This document shows, piece by piece, positions 29,869 to 39,764 of a DNA stretch of 64,000 bases (position 1 is the first letter of the stretch; each line of letters opens with the position of its first letter). The DNA lies in contig SMSL01000001.1 in NCBI GenBank assembly GCA_007859995.1, forward strand, positions 1 to 64,000, in the 5' to 3' direction. This stretch comes from Candidatus Brocadiaceae bacterium S225. GTDB lineage: Bacteria > Planctomycetota > Brocadiia > Brocadiales > Scalinduaceae. The notes under the pieces were generated by a model that was not told the DNA's origin, made no database searches, and was given only the letters and a program-made list of their open reading frames with translations. Position numbers and translations under genes: made by a program.

Positions 29869-29935
29869 CTACCTCCATTATCTGAAAGTTTTATCCATGC
29901 TATCGGCTCCGCTGATAACCTTCTATGATAATAAT

Positions 29936-30379
29936 CTAATTCAAATCATATTTTGCCAATCCTGATATCAGATCTACATATACAGTTGCTTTTCTTTCAT
30001 TGCTGCCCATAAACTCTACCCTCGGACCTGTACCTCTTCCATTATTGTAAAATGTAAACTTCACAATCTGGTTATCTTCAATTACTAAAGGGTTTAGTAT
30101 TATGTCAGGTGGTATACTAAACAACTGATCATCATTTCTTTTCAGGACGTTTTCTTCATAATCGATAGAAACAATGATATCTTTTTTTTCTAAAATTGCA
30201 TCCAGATGTGTATTCCTCAAGTAAGTTACAACTTCAGAGACAGCATTTCTGAACTTTGACGCATCGATACCTGTTGTTATCCTGGGCACGGAGATAACGG
30301 CACCAATCGTTATGATAACGAGAACAACTAATAATTCTATCAGCGTAAACGCTCTGGAATTACTATACTTATTTATCAT
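29936..30379 (-). CDS. gspH: Minor pseudopilin GspH
   Basis: 147 aa. A leader ending SRA is followed by FTLIELLVVLVIITIGAVI with Glu at +5. It has an alanine rather than glycine at -1, which is less common for the prepilin peptidase. The C-terminal domain (FYNNGRGTGPRVEFMGSNER) matches the GspH/FimT fold. Its start overlaps the stop of the upstream Ig-like gene by one base. Confidence 0.75.
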   Translation of the reverse strand: MINKYSNSRAFTLIELLVVLVIITIGAVISVPRITTGIDASKFRNAVSEVVTYLRNTHLDAILEKKDIIVSIDYEENVLKRNDDQLFSIPPDIILNPLVIEDNQIVKFTFYNNGRGTGPRVEFMGSNERKATVYVDLISGLAKYDLN

Positions 30380-31050
30380 TACTTTTCTATCTTCTTTAAA
30401 GATAAATATCCCTTATTTGTCCATACCCCGCCAAAGATTAGACCAGTAGAATTAACCTCAGCCCAACCATCTTTTAACACAGTATCAAGCTCTTCTGAGA
30501 GGTTGAGAGTCTTCATCTCCTTGGCACCCAATCTTACTACAACAGGCTCTAAATATCTTTCGCTATTTTCGTAAAACTGGACTTTCACGTAATTTAAGTC
30601 TTCCGTTGGATTAATAATGCTCAATTGCATATCACCAGAGAAATATGGAAGGATATAGTGAATTAAGTTTCTTATGGCAACATCTATCTGAGACGAAACC
30701 ACACCGTCAGTAACTGTCACAGCGCTATTTCCCTGCTGCTTACCAAGTAGGTAAAAACTTATGTAACCTGACTGATCTGAAACTGATTTGTTGATATTAG
30801 TGTATACTATTTGACTGTCTTGTGGAATAATTTGAACCTTGCGCCCTTCAATCGGATTTCCATCTTCGTCCAGAATAAATACATTCACAGATACCGTGTC
30901 ACTTACATCAAGCATTGCACTCATTGGAGAAACAACTATTTGATCTCCTCCGGTTGCCGTAGATGTGTTAATATCCTCATCAGCAAGGGTAAACCCACAC
31001 CAGGATATCATCAAAAAGAATAAATAATGTATTTTAAATTTTATCAGCAT
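30379..31050 (-). CDS. Secreted Ig-like (Big_1-type) domain protein
   Basis: About 223 aa from the ATG at 31050 (the frame runs up to a GTG at 31095). A signal peptide (about 1-21) ends FTLA. Residues about 35-125 form a bacterial Ig-like domain of the invasin type (VSVNVFILDEDGNPIEGRKV; VSDQSGYISFYL; GNSAVTVTDG). The remaining ~95 residues are a beta-rich region without recognised domain. It is embedded between gspK and gspH, with a one-base overlap to gspH, so it is part of the operon. It could be an accessory, substrate or surface-attachment protein of this secretion system. Confidence 0.65.
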   Translation of the reverse strand: MLIKFKIHYLFFLMISWCGFTLADEDINTSTATGGDQIVVSPMSAMLDVSDTVSVNVFILDEDGNPIEGRKVQIIPQDSQIVYTNINKSVSDQSGYISFYLLGKQQGNSAVTVTDGVVSSQIDVAIRNLIHYILPYFSGDMQLSIINPTEDLNYVKVQFYENSERYLEPVVVRLGAKEMKTLNLSEELDTVLKDGWAEVNSTGLIFGGVWTNKGYLSLKKIEK

Positions 31051-31221
31051 AGGAAGTTCCCGATTTTCAATGTTTATGTCTGTAAATAGTACCACTATGG
31101 ATATTTAAGTCAAGTTAATCTTGAAACTGAGCCGTCCGTATTATAATACAAATATTTTTATTTTGCATTAGCGCAATTACTCCATAAACCGTAAAGATCA
31201 TAACCGACATTCAAAGATCTT

Positions 31222-32370
31222 TTACTGAGGATAAGCAGCGTATATTTTATACCCATTATCATCCTTTCCGACAATCAATTTATAATCATACCTGAGATGC
31301 GTGCTTGATTCGTTTGACTGTTTTTGCATACCCGATCCATTGGGAAATGCACTTATTGTTATAAAGTCTGAGTTGTCCAGAGTTAAATAACGTTTCACAT
31401 CTTCAAAATTGTCACCAATCACCCCAAGTTCCCAGAAAATTTCCTTTAATTCCTCTTTGTCATTAATAGTACCATTTTCCTCTATATGGAGAGACAATCC
31501 ATCTACAATGTTATCAGATAAACCTGGTATAGAACTAAGTATTTCCTTTGATGCGAGATTTACATTAACACTGATTTCCTTATCACCGTAAACGGTTATA
31601 AAATCTTTTATATTCTCAAATATCTCAGGAGTTACCCCTTGCACCAGAGTCATCTCCTCAATAGAATAGAAAGGAGCATCTTTCGACTTATAAGGATCAG
31701 GCAGAGATCCGTAATACTCATCTTCAGCACCATTAATGTGTGTCAGATCATTAGCGTCTATCCAATCCAGTATTGAATCTGTAATAATATCTGCATCAGA
31801 AGCCTCAACTTCTCTCTTCTTAAGAAAGTTTACAAGAAACTCTCTATTTTTATCATTTAAGCCATTTATGTTAATTTTTGCATTTTCAGAGGAGAGATAA
31901 ACATCACAATCTCTATCTCCTATAGTGACGGAATATGGATTCTTACCAGGATTCCACTTATCATCGTTGTGTTTATTGCTTTCGTCTGAGTCACTGTCCT
32001 CACTATCAGTTTTTACTCCAATTGGTGCAGCTCCTCCTTTTGGAAGATCCCCGGGTACAATTAAACCAGCGGCACCCTGAGTACTATCTTCAGCATTTGG
32101 AACACTATCGTCAATTGACATCTTGGCGAAAGCGTAAAGAGAGGCACCCCTCGCGGCGTATAAATCCTTCAGCCTTTCAGTACGAATAGATTTGAGTAAA
32201 ATGGCCATCCTGGTATCTTTAGAAAATCCGAGTGCTACCATGCCAAGTATCACAATTGCCCACAATACAAATATTAATACATAACCATTACAGGAGCTAT
32301 CAATTCCTGGCTTTGCTCCGCTTTTGTTAATACAACCTTTACGGCTTTTGGTAAACTGTTTTCTAACCAT
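31222..32370 (-). CDS. gspK: Minor pseudopilin GspK
   Basis: 382 aa. After ~28 residues comes the prepilin-like site CNG followed by YVLIFVLWAIVILGMVAL. GspK normally lacks the +5 glutamate, as here. The body contains the GspK helical domain (ENAKININGLNDKNREFLVN; DSILDWIDANDLTHINGAED; VNLASKEILSSIPGLSDN). GspK caps the pseudopilus tip with GspI and GspJ. With this start it overlaps gspJ by 97 nt. No later start codon keeps the leader, so the overlap seems real. Confidence 0.82.
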   Translation of the reverse strand: MVRKQFTKSRKGCINKSGAKPGIDSSCNGYVLIFVLWAIVILGMVALGFSKDTRMAILLKSIRTERLKDLYAARGASLYAFAKMSIDDSVPNAEDSTQGAAGLIVPGDLPKGGAAPIGVKTDSEDSDSDESNKHNDDKWNPGKNPYSVTIGDRDCDVYLSSENAKININGLNDKNREFLVNFLKKREVEASDADIITDSILDWIDANDLTHINGAEDEYYGSLPDPYKSKDAPFYSIEEMTLVQGVTPEIFENIKDFITVYGDKEISVNVNLASKEILSSIPGLSDNIVDGLSLHIEENGTINDKEELKEIFWELGVIGDNFEDVKRYLTLDNSDFITISAFPNGSGMQKQSNESSTHLRYDYKLIVGKDDNGYKIYAAYPQ

Positions 32371-33011
32371 TCATCCTTCCATTCGAGAACAGGCTTACTG
32401 GAAGTTGCAGCCGCTTCCTCCTGCAACCCAAGATATCGAAATGATATCTCGTCATACCCATTAACAATCTCCACCATTTCACTGTCATCAAATATTAAAG
32501 CATTTTGATCTTGAAATGTATCCAGATCTTTACCCGGAACAAATCGTTTTTCCTTATAATTCAGACTGGTACCATCTTTGCCTTCCTCAATATAATAAGA
32601 AACCAACATCAATCCTAACCCGTAACTTCTTTCCAGAGAAATAGGGGTAATGAATACAATTCTATCAGAATTACCATCAAAAATAATATCTTCATTGATT
32701 AATTCAGATCTCATTGATGTAACCTGTTGGTAAAAAAAGAATAATGCACTGTTGTCTCTGTATCCTTCCTCAAGCCACTTGCTTCCTCTCTCCATCTGAA
32801 AAAAACCCAGCCTTATCGCAAAAGAGATGAGAAGTATTAATACCGTACCGATAGAAATGGCAATTATGAGTTCTAATAAAGTGAATGCGCTGACGCATGA
32901 TTGTTTCTTAAACTCATCTCGGAATAGCACAACTTCGTCTGCCTTGTTATCCCTTTTGTTTATATAAGTGTCTACCCGTTCTTCTGGTAAGGAGCGGTTA
33001 CTCTCTCTCAT
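32274..33011 (-). CDS. gspJ: Minor pseudopilin GspJ
   Basis: 245 aa. A long leader (about 43 residues) ends CVSA, then FTLLELIIAISIGTVLILL with Glu at +5. The mature part carries GspJ features (YRDNSALFFFYQQVTSMRSE; ISFRYLG; LPKAVKVVLT). It overlaps gspI by 4 nt (ATGA) and gspK by 97 nt. It has Ala at -1 instead of Gly, like gspH in this cluster. Confidence 0.8.
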   Translation of the reverse strand: MRESNRSLPEERVDTYINKRDNKADEVVLFRDEFKKQSCVSAFTLLELIIAISIGTVLILLISFAIRLGFFQMERGSKWLEEGYRDNSALFFFYQQVTSMRSELINEDIIFDGNSDRIVFITPISLERSYGLGLMLVSYYIEEGKDGTSLNYKEKRFVPGKDLDTFQDQNALIFDDSEMVEIVNGYDEISFRYLGLQEEAAATSSKPVLEWKDEWLENSLPKAVKVVLTKAEQSQELIAPVMVMY

Positions 33012-33379
33012 CTAAGACCTAAACTTGAAATATCAACACCGTCAACAGACACCGTATATACATAAACATCTCTGCCGTATCCACTAAAGCCATCAACGCT
33101 TTCATCTTCTATACGCCAGTTGATATCCCTGCCCTCAATCGTACCCTGCACAATATTCTTGTTATTGTCCAGATCAAAACCAGTCTCTATCAACCCCAGG
33201 AAAGACTGCTCACTCTTTGTGACAGCAATTTCCAATCTTTCATCGTAATTGTTAATTTTTCCTCTAAGCATCGCGGAATTACCCAATAGTCTTACAAACA
33301 TTGTTATTGTTACCCCTACAATGACAAGCGCCACGACAACCTCGATAATAGTGAAACCACAGTTATTTTGTTTTTGCAT
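33008..33379 (-). CDS. gspI: Minor pseudopilin GspI
   Basis: 123 aa. A short leader MQKQNNCG precedes FTIIEVVVALVIVGVTITM with Glu at +5. The small C-terminal domain (INWRIEDESVDGFSGYGRDV) fits GspI. It starts the I-J-K minor pseudopilin set, coupled to gspJ by an ATGA overlap. Confidence 0.82.
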   Translation of the reverse strand: MQKQNNCGFTIIEVVVALVIVGVTITMFVRLLGNSAMLRGKINNYDERLEIAVTKSEQSFLGLIETGFDLDNNKNIVQGTIEGRDINWRIEDESVDGFSGYGRDVYVYTVSVDGVDISSLGLR

Positions 33380-33461
33380 AATTACATTTTTCCCGTTACC
33401 CGATATATCAACATAGCTTCAGCATATCTTTCAATGACTAGCACACTCGCCCAAGAGTAAT

Positions 33462-35504
33462 TTACCTGTCCTTTTTCTGCATCTTTGTTATTGCATGTAA
33501 TTTATCCCTGAATTCATTGGATAATCTGTCCGCATCATCATCACTATTAATAATAAAAGGCGTGATCAGTATCATCAACTCTGTTTTAGTTTTGCTTAGG
33601 TCTGTTGACTTGAAAATGTTTCCAATATAGGGTATGCTACTCAAGAGTGGAATCTTTTTTTCGGTTAGCTCATCTTTTATGTCAATAATTCCTCCCAGGT
33701 AAATTGCATGGCCGCTCTTGACGACCAGAGATGTCACTGTTTTCCTGATAGTAAAAGCCGGTGTATTTGGAACAGTTACATTAGTCGTTCTAATCTCACT
33801 TATCTCCTGTGAAACATCCAGTGTTATCAAATTATTTTCACCGATTCGTGGAGTAATCGTCAGTATTTTACCAATGTCGCGATATTCTATTTGAGCTGTT
33901 GTAACGCCTCCGCTTCCCGTTGTACTGCCCGATTGTACAGGTTCTGATGAACCTACCTGAATACTTGCCGTCTGTTCATCACGAACAAGTAAATGTGGAG
34001 TAGAAAGTATCTCGGTCTCACCCTGAGAGGCAACCATACTAAATATCGCATCTATGTCTCTGTTGAAAGTAAATGCTTTGATCCCGCCAGGCAAAGTACC
34101 TGTATCACCTGAAACCAAGCCTTCCGTTGATGGCAGAAGTGATCCAACTGCTCCTTTTGGTTTGCCGCTTGCACTGGGGCCACCATACCTGAAAAACACC
34201 TCCACTCCCAGGTCCAGAGAGTTTGTTAATGTCACCTCCGCGACTATGGCCTCTATGAGCACCTGTTGTGGAGTTGCATCAATCGTCTGTATGATAGCCT
34301 TGATACTCTGGTAATCGGATGCTAATGCCTTTATAATAACAGAGTTTGTATTCTTATCAGCAATGATCTTCATGGGTTCTGCTTCAGCTTTAAGGTCCTT
34401 TGCCGGTGGCGTAATCTTCTCTTTAAACATTTCTGTTAAAATCGCAACAGTAGTTTCTGCCTGCTCATGCTGCATTTTGTAGATATACATTTTCGGCTTA
34501 TTCACCCCTACATGTATATCTATATTTGAAATCCATGACTCAACCGAATCTAAAAGCTTAGGAATTGAAGTTGCGACCAATATTTTATTTGTATCCTGAA
34601 ATGGTATGAATGATATATCCATTGCAGGCGCTTTTGTACTTGCACCTAGTGTTTGTGCAACCAGTTCCAGATCTTTGGACAGAGTAACAGGATCCGCATA
34701 CTTTATCTCGTAAAATCTCATTGCCTTACCGGCAAAAAACGGAACATCATATGTGTCTATTACCTTTAACAACCTGTCCATGTTTGTAACATTATCTGAA
34801 ATGACAATTGCGTGTGTATCGTTTGGCGCGATAACAAACCCGGCCTTGGTTAAGAGTCCCCTCAGTGTCGGGATGATGGCTTGAGGCGACACATGTTTCA
34901 ATGGCACTAACTGAGTAATTACTTCCCGGCTTCCCGGCTTAACGTTGCTGTCAAGCTGCACAATTCTCGCCTCACCCCTGGCTTCCTGTATAGGCAGCAC
35001 CTGGAAGATATTGCCATCATTTACGATAGCAAATCCGTTTATATTTAGTGTTGCCTGCACGATATCCATTAGCTCGTTATTATAAAATTTTCCTTCTGTC
35101 CTGAGCGTAATCACTCCTGTAACTCTCTTATCAATAGTATAGTTCAACCCCATTATGTCCCCAAGGATAACCTTCAATACCTCTTTTATATCTGCATTTT
35201 GAAAGTTAAATGTTATATCAATCTTCTTACCTTCGGGCAACTCTTCATAGATGGTTCCCGCTTCGACCGTTTTTTGTGGATAACTAATCTCACGGGGAAC
35301 ACTCTTCTCTTCTTCCTCCATGTCGATCTTTCCTGGAGGAGATATTTCCCATTCCCATTGCCTGCTCACTGATTCATCAGTTTTATCTTTTCCTTCGACA
35401 GTAGCAATTTTTTTACCTTCCTTGTTCTTGCCGGGAAGCATCTTGCAGCCGACTTCAATCGACAGCATTAGTAAAAGTAAAATTAACAGGATATTTCTTG
35501 TCAT
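33462..35504 (-). CDS. gspD: Type II secretion secretin GspD
   Basis: 680 aa. The N-terminal signal ends in SIEVGC, a possible lipobox. Domains in order: N0 (ITFNFQNADIKEVLKVILGD), N1 and N2 (HVSPQAIIPTLRGLLTKAGF; DTHAIVISDNVTNMDRLLKV), N3, and a C-terminal secretin barrel (VEVFFRYGG; STPHLLVRDEQTASIQVGS; ISSIPYIGNIFKSTD). It forms the outer-membrane channel. It is the first gene of the minus-strand secretion operon and is separate from the pilus secretin at 2.9-4.4 kb. Confidence 0.92.
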   Translation of the reverse strand: MTRNILLILLLLMLSIEVGCKMLPGKNKEGKKIATVEGKDKTDESVSRQWEWEISPPGKIDMEEEEKSVPREISYPQKTVEAGTIYEELPEGKKIDITFNFQNADIKEVLKVILGDIMGLNYTIDKRVTGVITLRTEGKFYNNELMDIVQATLNINGFAIVNDGNIFQVLPIQEARGEARIVQLDSNVKPGSREVITQLVPLKHVSPQAIIPTLRGLLTKAGFVIAPNDTHAIVISDNVTNMDRLLKVIDTYDVPFFAGKAMRFYEIKYADPVTLSKDLELVAQTLGASTKAPAMDISFIPFQDTNKILVATSIPKLLDSVESWISNIDIHVGVNKPKMYIYKMQHEQAETTVAILTEMFKEKITPPAKDLKAEAEPMKIIADKNTNSVIIKALASDYQSIKAIIQTIDATPQQVLIEAIVAEVTLTNSLDLGVEVFFRYGGPSASGKPKGAVGSLLPSTEGLVSGDTGTLPGGIKAFTFNRDIDAIFSMVASQGETEILSTPHLLVRDEQTASIQVGSSEPVQSGSTTGSGGVTTAQIEYRDIGKILTITPRIGENNLITLDVSQEISEIRTTNVTVPNTPAFTIRKTVTSLVVKSGHAIYLGGIIDIKDELTEKKIPLLSSIPYIGNIFKSTDLSKTKTELMILITPFIINSDDDADRLSNEFRDKLHAITKMQKKDR

Positions 35505-35752
35505 AAATCTAATCGCACAAAAAAGTTAATAGTGTTTCATTATATTATAATAACGTATCCGGCAAAACAATCTGGAGCTAGAGACACAAAATACACATAT
35601 CTTACCTGATAATATTACTTTAGAAAAAAAATACTATCCTATTACCATTTAAAAATCAAGACAGAAAGACTCATCATTTTAATTGTACTTTTTAACTATG
35701 GATAGTAATACAAATTCTCACCAATAATTTCACACCGTCAGACGAATTATAT

Positions 35753-36121
35753 CTATTTAGACAAATACTTACTCAACAATTCTATAGTATCTTTGTCGTG
35801 CAACCTATCCTTGCCATATCCTGGTACGGCTCCTATTTCTACTGCTTTATCCATTTGATCTTTATAGTTGGTAACCATCATCAAAGGTACCTTGAAGCGT
35901 CCATCCTCTTTTATTTTCTTAATCAATTCCAGACCACTTTCCTGATCAAACGCCCCTATCCTGTTAATAATGACTAAATCATAATCCTGTTTTCCCAAGT
36001 ACTCTAAAGTCTTCTTTGACTGTTTCAGCCTTGTTACATTTGCGGAAAAGTTTTTCTCTATCAATGAAGTAATTTGTGGGTTATCCAGGTCACAATGACC
36101 GACTACTAATACATTTTTCAT
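35753..36121 (-). CDS. Stand-alone receiver-like domain lacking the phosphoacceptor Asp
   Basis: 122 aa, a single CheY-like fold (VLVVGHCD at strand 1; YDLVIINRI at strand 3; PLMMVTNY at strand 4). The residue in the phosphoacceptor position is Asn53 instead of Asp, and the usual acidic pair at strand 1 is replaced by Gly-His. A pseudo-receiver that binds a partner without phosphorylation is therefore likely. It stands 248 nt upstream of gspD on the same strand and diverges from glnS. Confidence 0.7.
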   Translation of the reverse strand: MKNVLVVGHCDLDNPQITSLIEKNFSANVTRLKQSKKTLEYLGKQDYDLVIINRIGAFDQESGLELIKKIKEDGRFKVPLMMVTNYKDQMDKAVEIGAVPGYGKDRLHDKDTIELLSKYLSK

Positions 36122-36354
36122 AAAAACCTTACTCCTTTACTATTTATTTCAGCAGATATCTATATTTATTGTAATACTGCAAACCATATCGTGTCACTCT
36201 ATCGAACAAGAACTAGAATGTCAATACTTGTACCGTTTTTATAACATAACACTTGAAAACTTTAAACTGTAAATAATGCATGATTGTTGATAATATAATC
36301 ACGTTGTTTTAAAAATACGCAAATATACAACAATGTATTATAAAGGCGAGTCGA

Positions 36355-38082
36355 GTGGTACAACAAGAAGACGAACAGAAGAAAGATAATGAAGCAGGCA
36401 AACCGCCTTCAGTGGATTTCATCAGGACAATTGTTGCGGAAGACAATCGGACAAAAAAGTGGAACGGTGAGGTAATCACAAGATTTCCTCCTGAACCAAA
36501 CGGTTTTCTGCATATTGGGCATGCCAAGTCATTCTGTCTTAATTTTGGGATTGCTGCTGAAAATGAGGGTGGACGTTGTCACCTGAGGTTTGATGACACC
36601 AACCCTGTTAAGGAAGAAGCCAGATACGTAGAATCTATCCAGGAGGACGTTCGCTGGATGGGTTGGGACTGGAACGAGCATCTCTACTATGCTTCGGATT
36701 ATTTCGATCAAATGTACGGTTATGCCGTCCAGTTAATCAATAAGGGCCTTGCCTATGTCTGCGATCTGAACGCAGAAATGATGCGAGAATATCGGGGGAC
36801 TCTGACTGCACCAGGCAAAGACAGCCCATACCGCAACCGAAGTATTGAAGAGAGCCTGGATCTGTTCAGTCGTATGAAGGAAGGTGAATTCAAAGATGGC
36901 CATTGCGTACTTCGTGGCAGAATAGATATGTCGTCTCCAAATTTGAATATGCGGGACCCGGTTATGTATCGAATTCTACACGCAGAACACCACCGTACTG
37001 GTAATAAATGGTGTATTTATCCCACATACGATTGGGCCCATGGACTGGAAGATTCTATCGAGGGTGTTACCCACTCCATTTGCACACTGGAATTTGAGAA
37101 TCACCGGCCGCTCTATGACTGGTATCTTGACAAACTGGAAGTGCATCACCCACAGCAGATTGAGTTTGCGCGATTAGAACTTACTTATACCGTTATGAGC
37201 AAACGTAAGCTTTTGCAGTTGGTTGAGGAGGAACTTGTTAAAGGATGGGACGATCCCCGTCTTCCAACTATCAGCGGAATGCGCAGGCGCGGATACAGCC
37301 CGGAATCAATTCGCGAATTCTGCAGGCGCATAGGCGTAAACAAGTTTAACAGCACAATTGATATTGCATTACTGGAACATTGTGTACGTGAAGATCTTAA
37401 TAAAACATCAAATCGTGTTATGGCAGTACTGAGGCCATTAAGAGTAGTTATAGATAATTATCCTGAAGAACAGGAAGAGTGGATGGATGCGGTAAACAAT
37501 CCGGAAGAACCTGAGGCAGGCACCAGGAAGGTACCTTTTTCAAAAGTATTTTATATTGAACAGGAAGATTTCATGGAAGACCCTCCCAAAAAGTTTTTCC
37601 GCCTGGCACCGGGCAGAGAGGTCAGACTGCGTTATGCTTATTTTGTAACCTGTACGGATGTCGTCAAAGATGATAACGGGCAAATTGTAGAATTGCACTG
37701 CAGCTATGATCCTGATACACGTGGAGGGAACTCACCTGACGGGCGCAAGGTCAAGTCCACCATCCATTGGGTGTCTGAAGCCCACGCGTTACGTGCGGAA
37801 GTCAGGCTGTATGACCATCTCTTTACTAAGGAACATCCGGAAGACACGGCAGAAGGAGAAGACTTCAAGGTTAATCTGAGTCCCGAGTCACTCAAGACAC
37901 TTTCAGACTGCATGATTGAACCATGCCTCAAAGACGCCAGACCACTCGATAGATTTCAGTTTGAACGGCTTGGTTACTTCTGTGTGGATGCGGATACCAC
38001 AAAAGAAAAAATAGTCTTTAACAGAACCGTAACCCTGCGCGATACCTGGGCTAAAATCCAAAAGACGGGGCAGAAAAAATAA
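36355..38082 (+). CDS. glnS: Glutaminyl-tRNA synthetase
   Basis: 575 aa with a GTG start preceded by AAAGGCGAG. Class I signatures: [16 protein letters not shown] (HIGH) and VMSKRKL (KMSKS variant). The GlnRS-specific landmarks [20 protein letters not shown] and [15 protein letters not shown] are present. The C-terminal half is the beta-barrel anticodon-binding region. The enzyme charges tRNA-Gln directly. Its presence suggests that the organism does not depend solely on the GatCAB route. Confidence 0.95.
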   Translation: MVQQEDEQKKDNEAGKPPSVDFIRTIVAEDNRTKKWNGEVITRFPPEPNGFLHIGHAKSFCLNFGIAAENEGGRCHLRFDDTNPVKEEARYVESIQEDVRWMGWDWNEHLYYASDYFDQMYGYAVQLINKGLAYVCDLNAEMMREYRGTLTAPGKDSPYRNRSIEESLDLFSRMKEGEFKDGHCVLRGRIDMSSPNLNMRDPVMYRILHAEHHRTGNKWCIYPTYDWAHGLEDSIEGVTHSICTLEFENHRPLYDWYLDKLEVHHPQQIEFARLELTYTVMSKRKLLQLVEEELVKGWDDPRLPTISGMRRRGYSPESIREFCRRIGVNKFNSTIDIALLEHCVREDLNKTSNRVMAVLRPLRVVIDNYPEEQEEWMDAVNNPEEPEAGTRKVPFSKVFYIEQEDFMEDPPKKFFRLAPGREVRLRYAYFVTCTDVVKDDNGQIVELHCSYDPDTRGGNSPDGRKVKSTIHWVSEAHALRAEVRLYDHLFTKEHPEDTAEGEDFKVNLSPESLKTLSDCMIEPCLKDARPLDRFQFERLGYFCVDADTTKEKIVFNRTVTLRDTWAKIQKTGQKK

Positions 38083-38094
38083 TGAGCAACCTCT

Positions 38095-38577
38095 CTACTC
38101 CCTTTCGAAGGTTCCGCTCTTACCGCCAGTTTTTTTGGCAAGATAAATGTCACTTATAAGCATTGATTTGTCTGCAGATTTACACATGTCATAAATTGTA
38201 AGCGCACACACTGAAACTGCAGTGAGTGCTTCCATCTCAACACCAGTCTTAGCAGTAATTTTAACTTCTGCTGTGATTTCAATAGTATCATTACTATTAT
38301 CAGAATAATCTATCTTAACAGAATTTATATTTAACGGATGGCACATCGGGATTAGTTCACTTGTTTTTTTAGCGGCCATTATGCCGGCTACACGAGCGAC
38401 TTCGAGTACATCTCCCTTTGCCACCTGTTTATCCATTATCAAGCTGAAAGTTTGAGCGTTCATGGTTACCGCAGCATGAGCCAATGCGATACGTTCGGTA
38501 ATCTCCTTATTACTAACGTCTACCATTCGAGAAGCGCCATTTTTATCAATATGTGTTAATGTTGCTTTATTCATCAT
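38095..38577 (-). CDS. moaC: Cyclic pyranopterin monophosphate synthase MoaC
   Basis: 160 aa, normal length. Key signatures are ELIPMCHPL and [20 protein letters not shown], followed by MCKSADKSM. It carries out the second step of molybdenum cofactor synthesis after MoaA, whose gene lies just upstream on the same strand. It converges on glnS with a 12-nt gap. NxrA in the neighbouring operon requires this cofactor in its bis-MGD form. Confidence 0.95.
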   Translation of the reverse strand: MMNKATLTHIDKNGASRMVDVSNKEITERIALAHAAVTMNAQTFSLIMDKQVAKGDVLEVARVAGIMAAKKTSELIPMCHPLNINSVKIDYSDNSNDTIEITAEVKITAKTGVEMEALTAVSVCALTIYDMCKSADKSMLISDIYLAKKTGGKSGTFERE

Positions 38578-38674
38578 TCTAATGTTGAAACAAAATTATG
38601 TGGACCAGATTATTCGAGAAGTCTCACGTCTATTCTATCATACATCCCTTCTGGCGTTTAAAACAAGCTTGCGG

Positions 38675-39652
38675 CTATCCACCAATCTGATTCATTACCG
38701 CCTTGTTCTCTCCTGAATGAACGATAGGCTTCATAGTTGTTACCTTTATAAATGCCTCAGTCAATCTATTAGCTAATCCATCCTCATCAAGATTAGAAGT
38801 GCGGAGTATGTTTTTCACATCAACATCTCCGCCACTCAGCAGGCACGAACGCAATTTACCATCAGACGTAAGTCTCAGACGGTTACAGGTGCTGCAAAAA
38901 GGTTTGGAGACCGCCGAAATAAATCCAATTGATCCCAGCGCCCCTTTTATTTTGTAAATCGTGGCAGGCCCTCCCCCTACTCTCTCTTTGATGGGAACCA
39001 GTTCCCCAATTTCCTGCACTTTTTCCATTATCTCAGAGGATGGCATAAACCTGTCAGCATCAACCATATTCTTCCACCCGGAGGCCATCAGCTCGATAAA
39101 TCTCAACTCTATGTCCCTCTCCAGTATATAGCGAGCGAAATCCAGTATTTCATCATCATTTTGACCTCGCATTATTACTGCATTCATCTTTGTACCTTTA
39201 AAGCCAACCTTCAAGACCTCTTCCACACCATCAAATACATCCTGAATATTACCACCTCTTGTTATGTCAGAAAACCGGTCTGCGCGCAGAGTATCCAGGC
39301 TGATATTCAACCGTGAGAGACCACTCTTTTTCAAGGCACCCGCGTACTCCTTCAGGTTAACTCCATTTGTTGTCAATGCAATGTCATTTATACCCACTAT
39401 TTCAGAAATTTGCTTAATTAGAGAAGTAATATCTCTCCTGACGAGAGGCTCTCCTCCGGTGAGTCTTATCTTGTTTACACCAAGGCTTACCCCGTGTTTT
39501 ATAATTTTCAAGATCTCTTCAAAACTGAGAATTTCATCCCTGTCACTCAACTCCGATCCGCCGGGCGGCATGCAGTATACACACCTTAAGTTACACAAAT
39601 CAGTAACAGAAACTCTCAGGTAACTAATTTTTCTGGAATGTTTATCTATCAT
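38675..39652 (-). CDS. moaA: GTP 3',8-cyclase MoaA
   Basis: About 325 aa from the ATG at 39652 (a TTG lies 9 nt upstream). The N-terminal radical-SAM motif is CNLRCVYC. The second cluster has CSTCNRLRLTSDGKLRSC, and the C-terminus ends in Gly-Gly, which MoaA needs for activity. It starts molybdenum cofactor synthesis. Grouped with moaC; no moaE, moaD, mog or mobA in the window. Confidence 0.95.
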   Translation of the reverse strand: MIDKHSRKISYLRVSVTDLCNLRCVYCMPPGGSELSDRDEILSFEEILKIIKHGVSLGVNKIRLTGGEPLVRRDITSLIKQISEIVGINDIALTTNGVNLKEYAGALKKSGLSRLNISLDTLRADRFSDITRGGNIQDVFDGVEEVLKVGFKGTKMNAVIMRGQNDDEILDFARYILERDIELRFIELMASGWKNMVDADRFMPSSEIMEKVQEIGELVPIKERVGGGPATIYKIKGALGSIGFISAVSKPFCSTCNRLRLTSDGKLRSCLLSGGDVDVKNILRTSNLDEDGLANRLTEAFIKVTTMKPIVHSGENKAVMNQIGG

Positions 39653-39714
39653 TTTATACAAATTCTCTTAATTGTTTACACAGCCTGAAGCATAAAAAAT
39701 ACGGCTTCACTATT

Positions 39715-39735
39715 GGCTATAGTAATATTATAGCC
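39715..39735. repeat. Inverted repeat between mrp and moaA
   Basis: Perfect 7-bp arms GGCTATA/TATAGCC around a 7-nt AT centre. A second 6-bp pair (TGAAGC/GCTTCA) lies just to the left. Possibly a weak terminator of the mrp transcript or an operator of moaA. Confidence 0.35.
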
Positions 39736-39764
39736 TATTAATTGTGGGTGCACATTACTACAAG

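Noticed and set aside
29880..29920. Third sigma-28-like -10 box (GCCGATAG) upstream of gspL region
   Set aside because: No TAAAGTTT-like box at the correct distance on the same strand.
36355..38082. Glutamyl-tRNA synthetase instead of GlnRS
   Set aside because: The GlnRS-type VMSKRKL and [15 protein letters not shown] landmarks and the C-terminal beta-barrel domain fit GlnS, not bacterial GltX.
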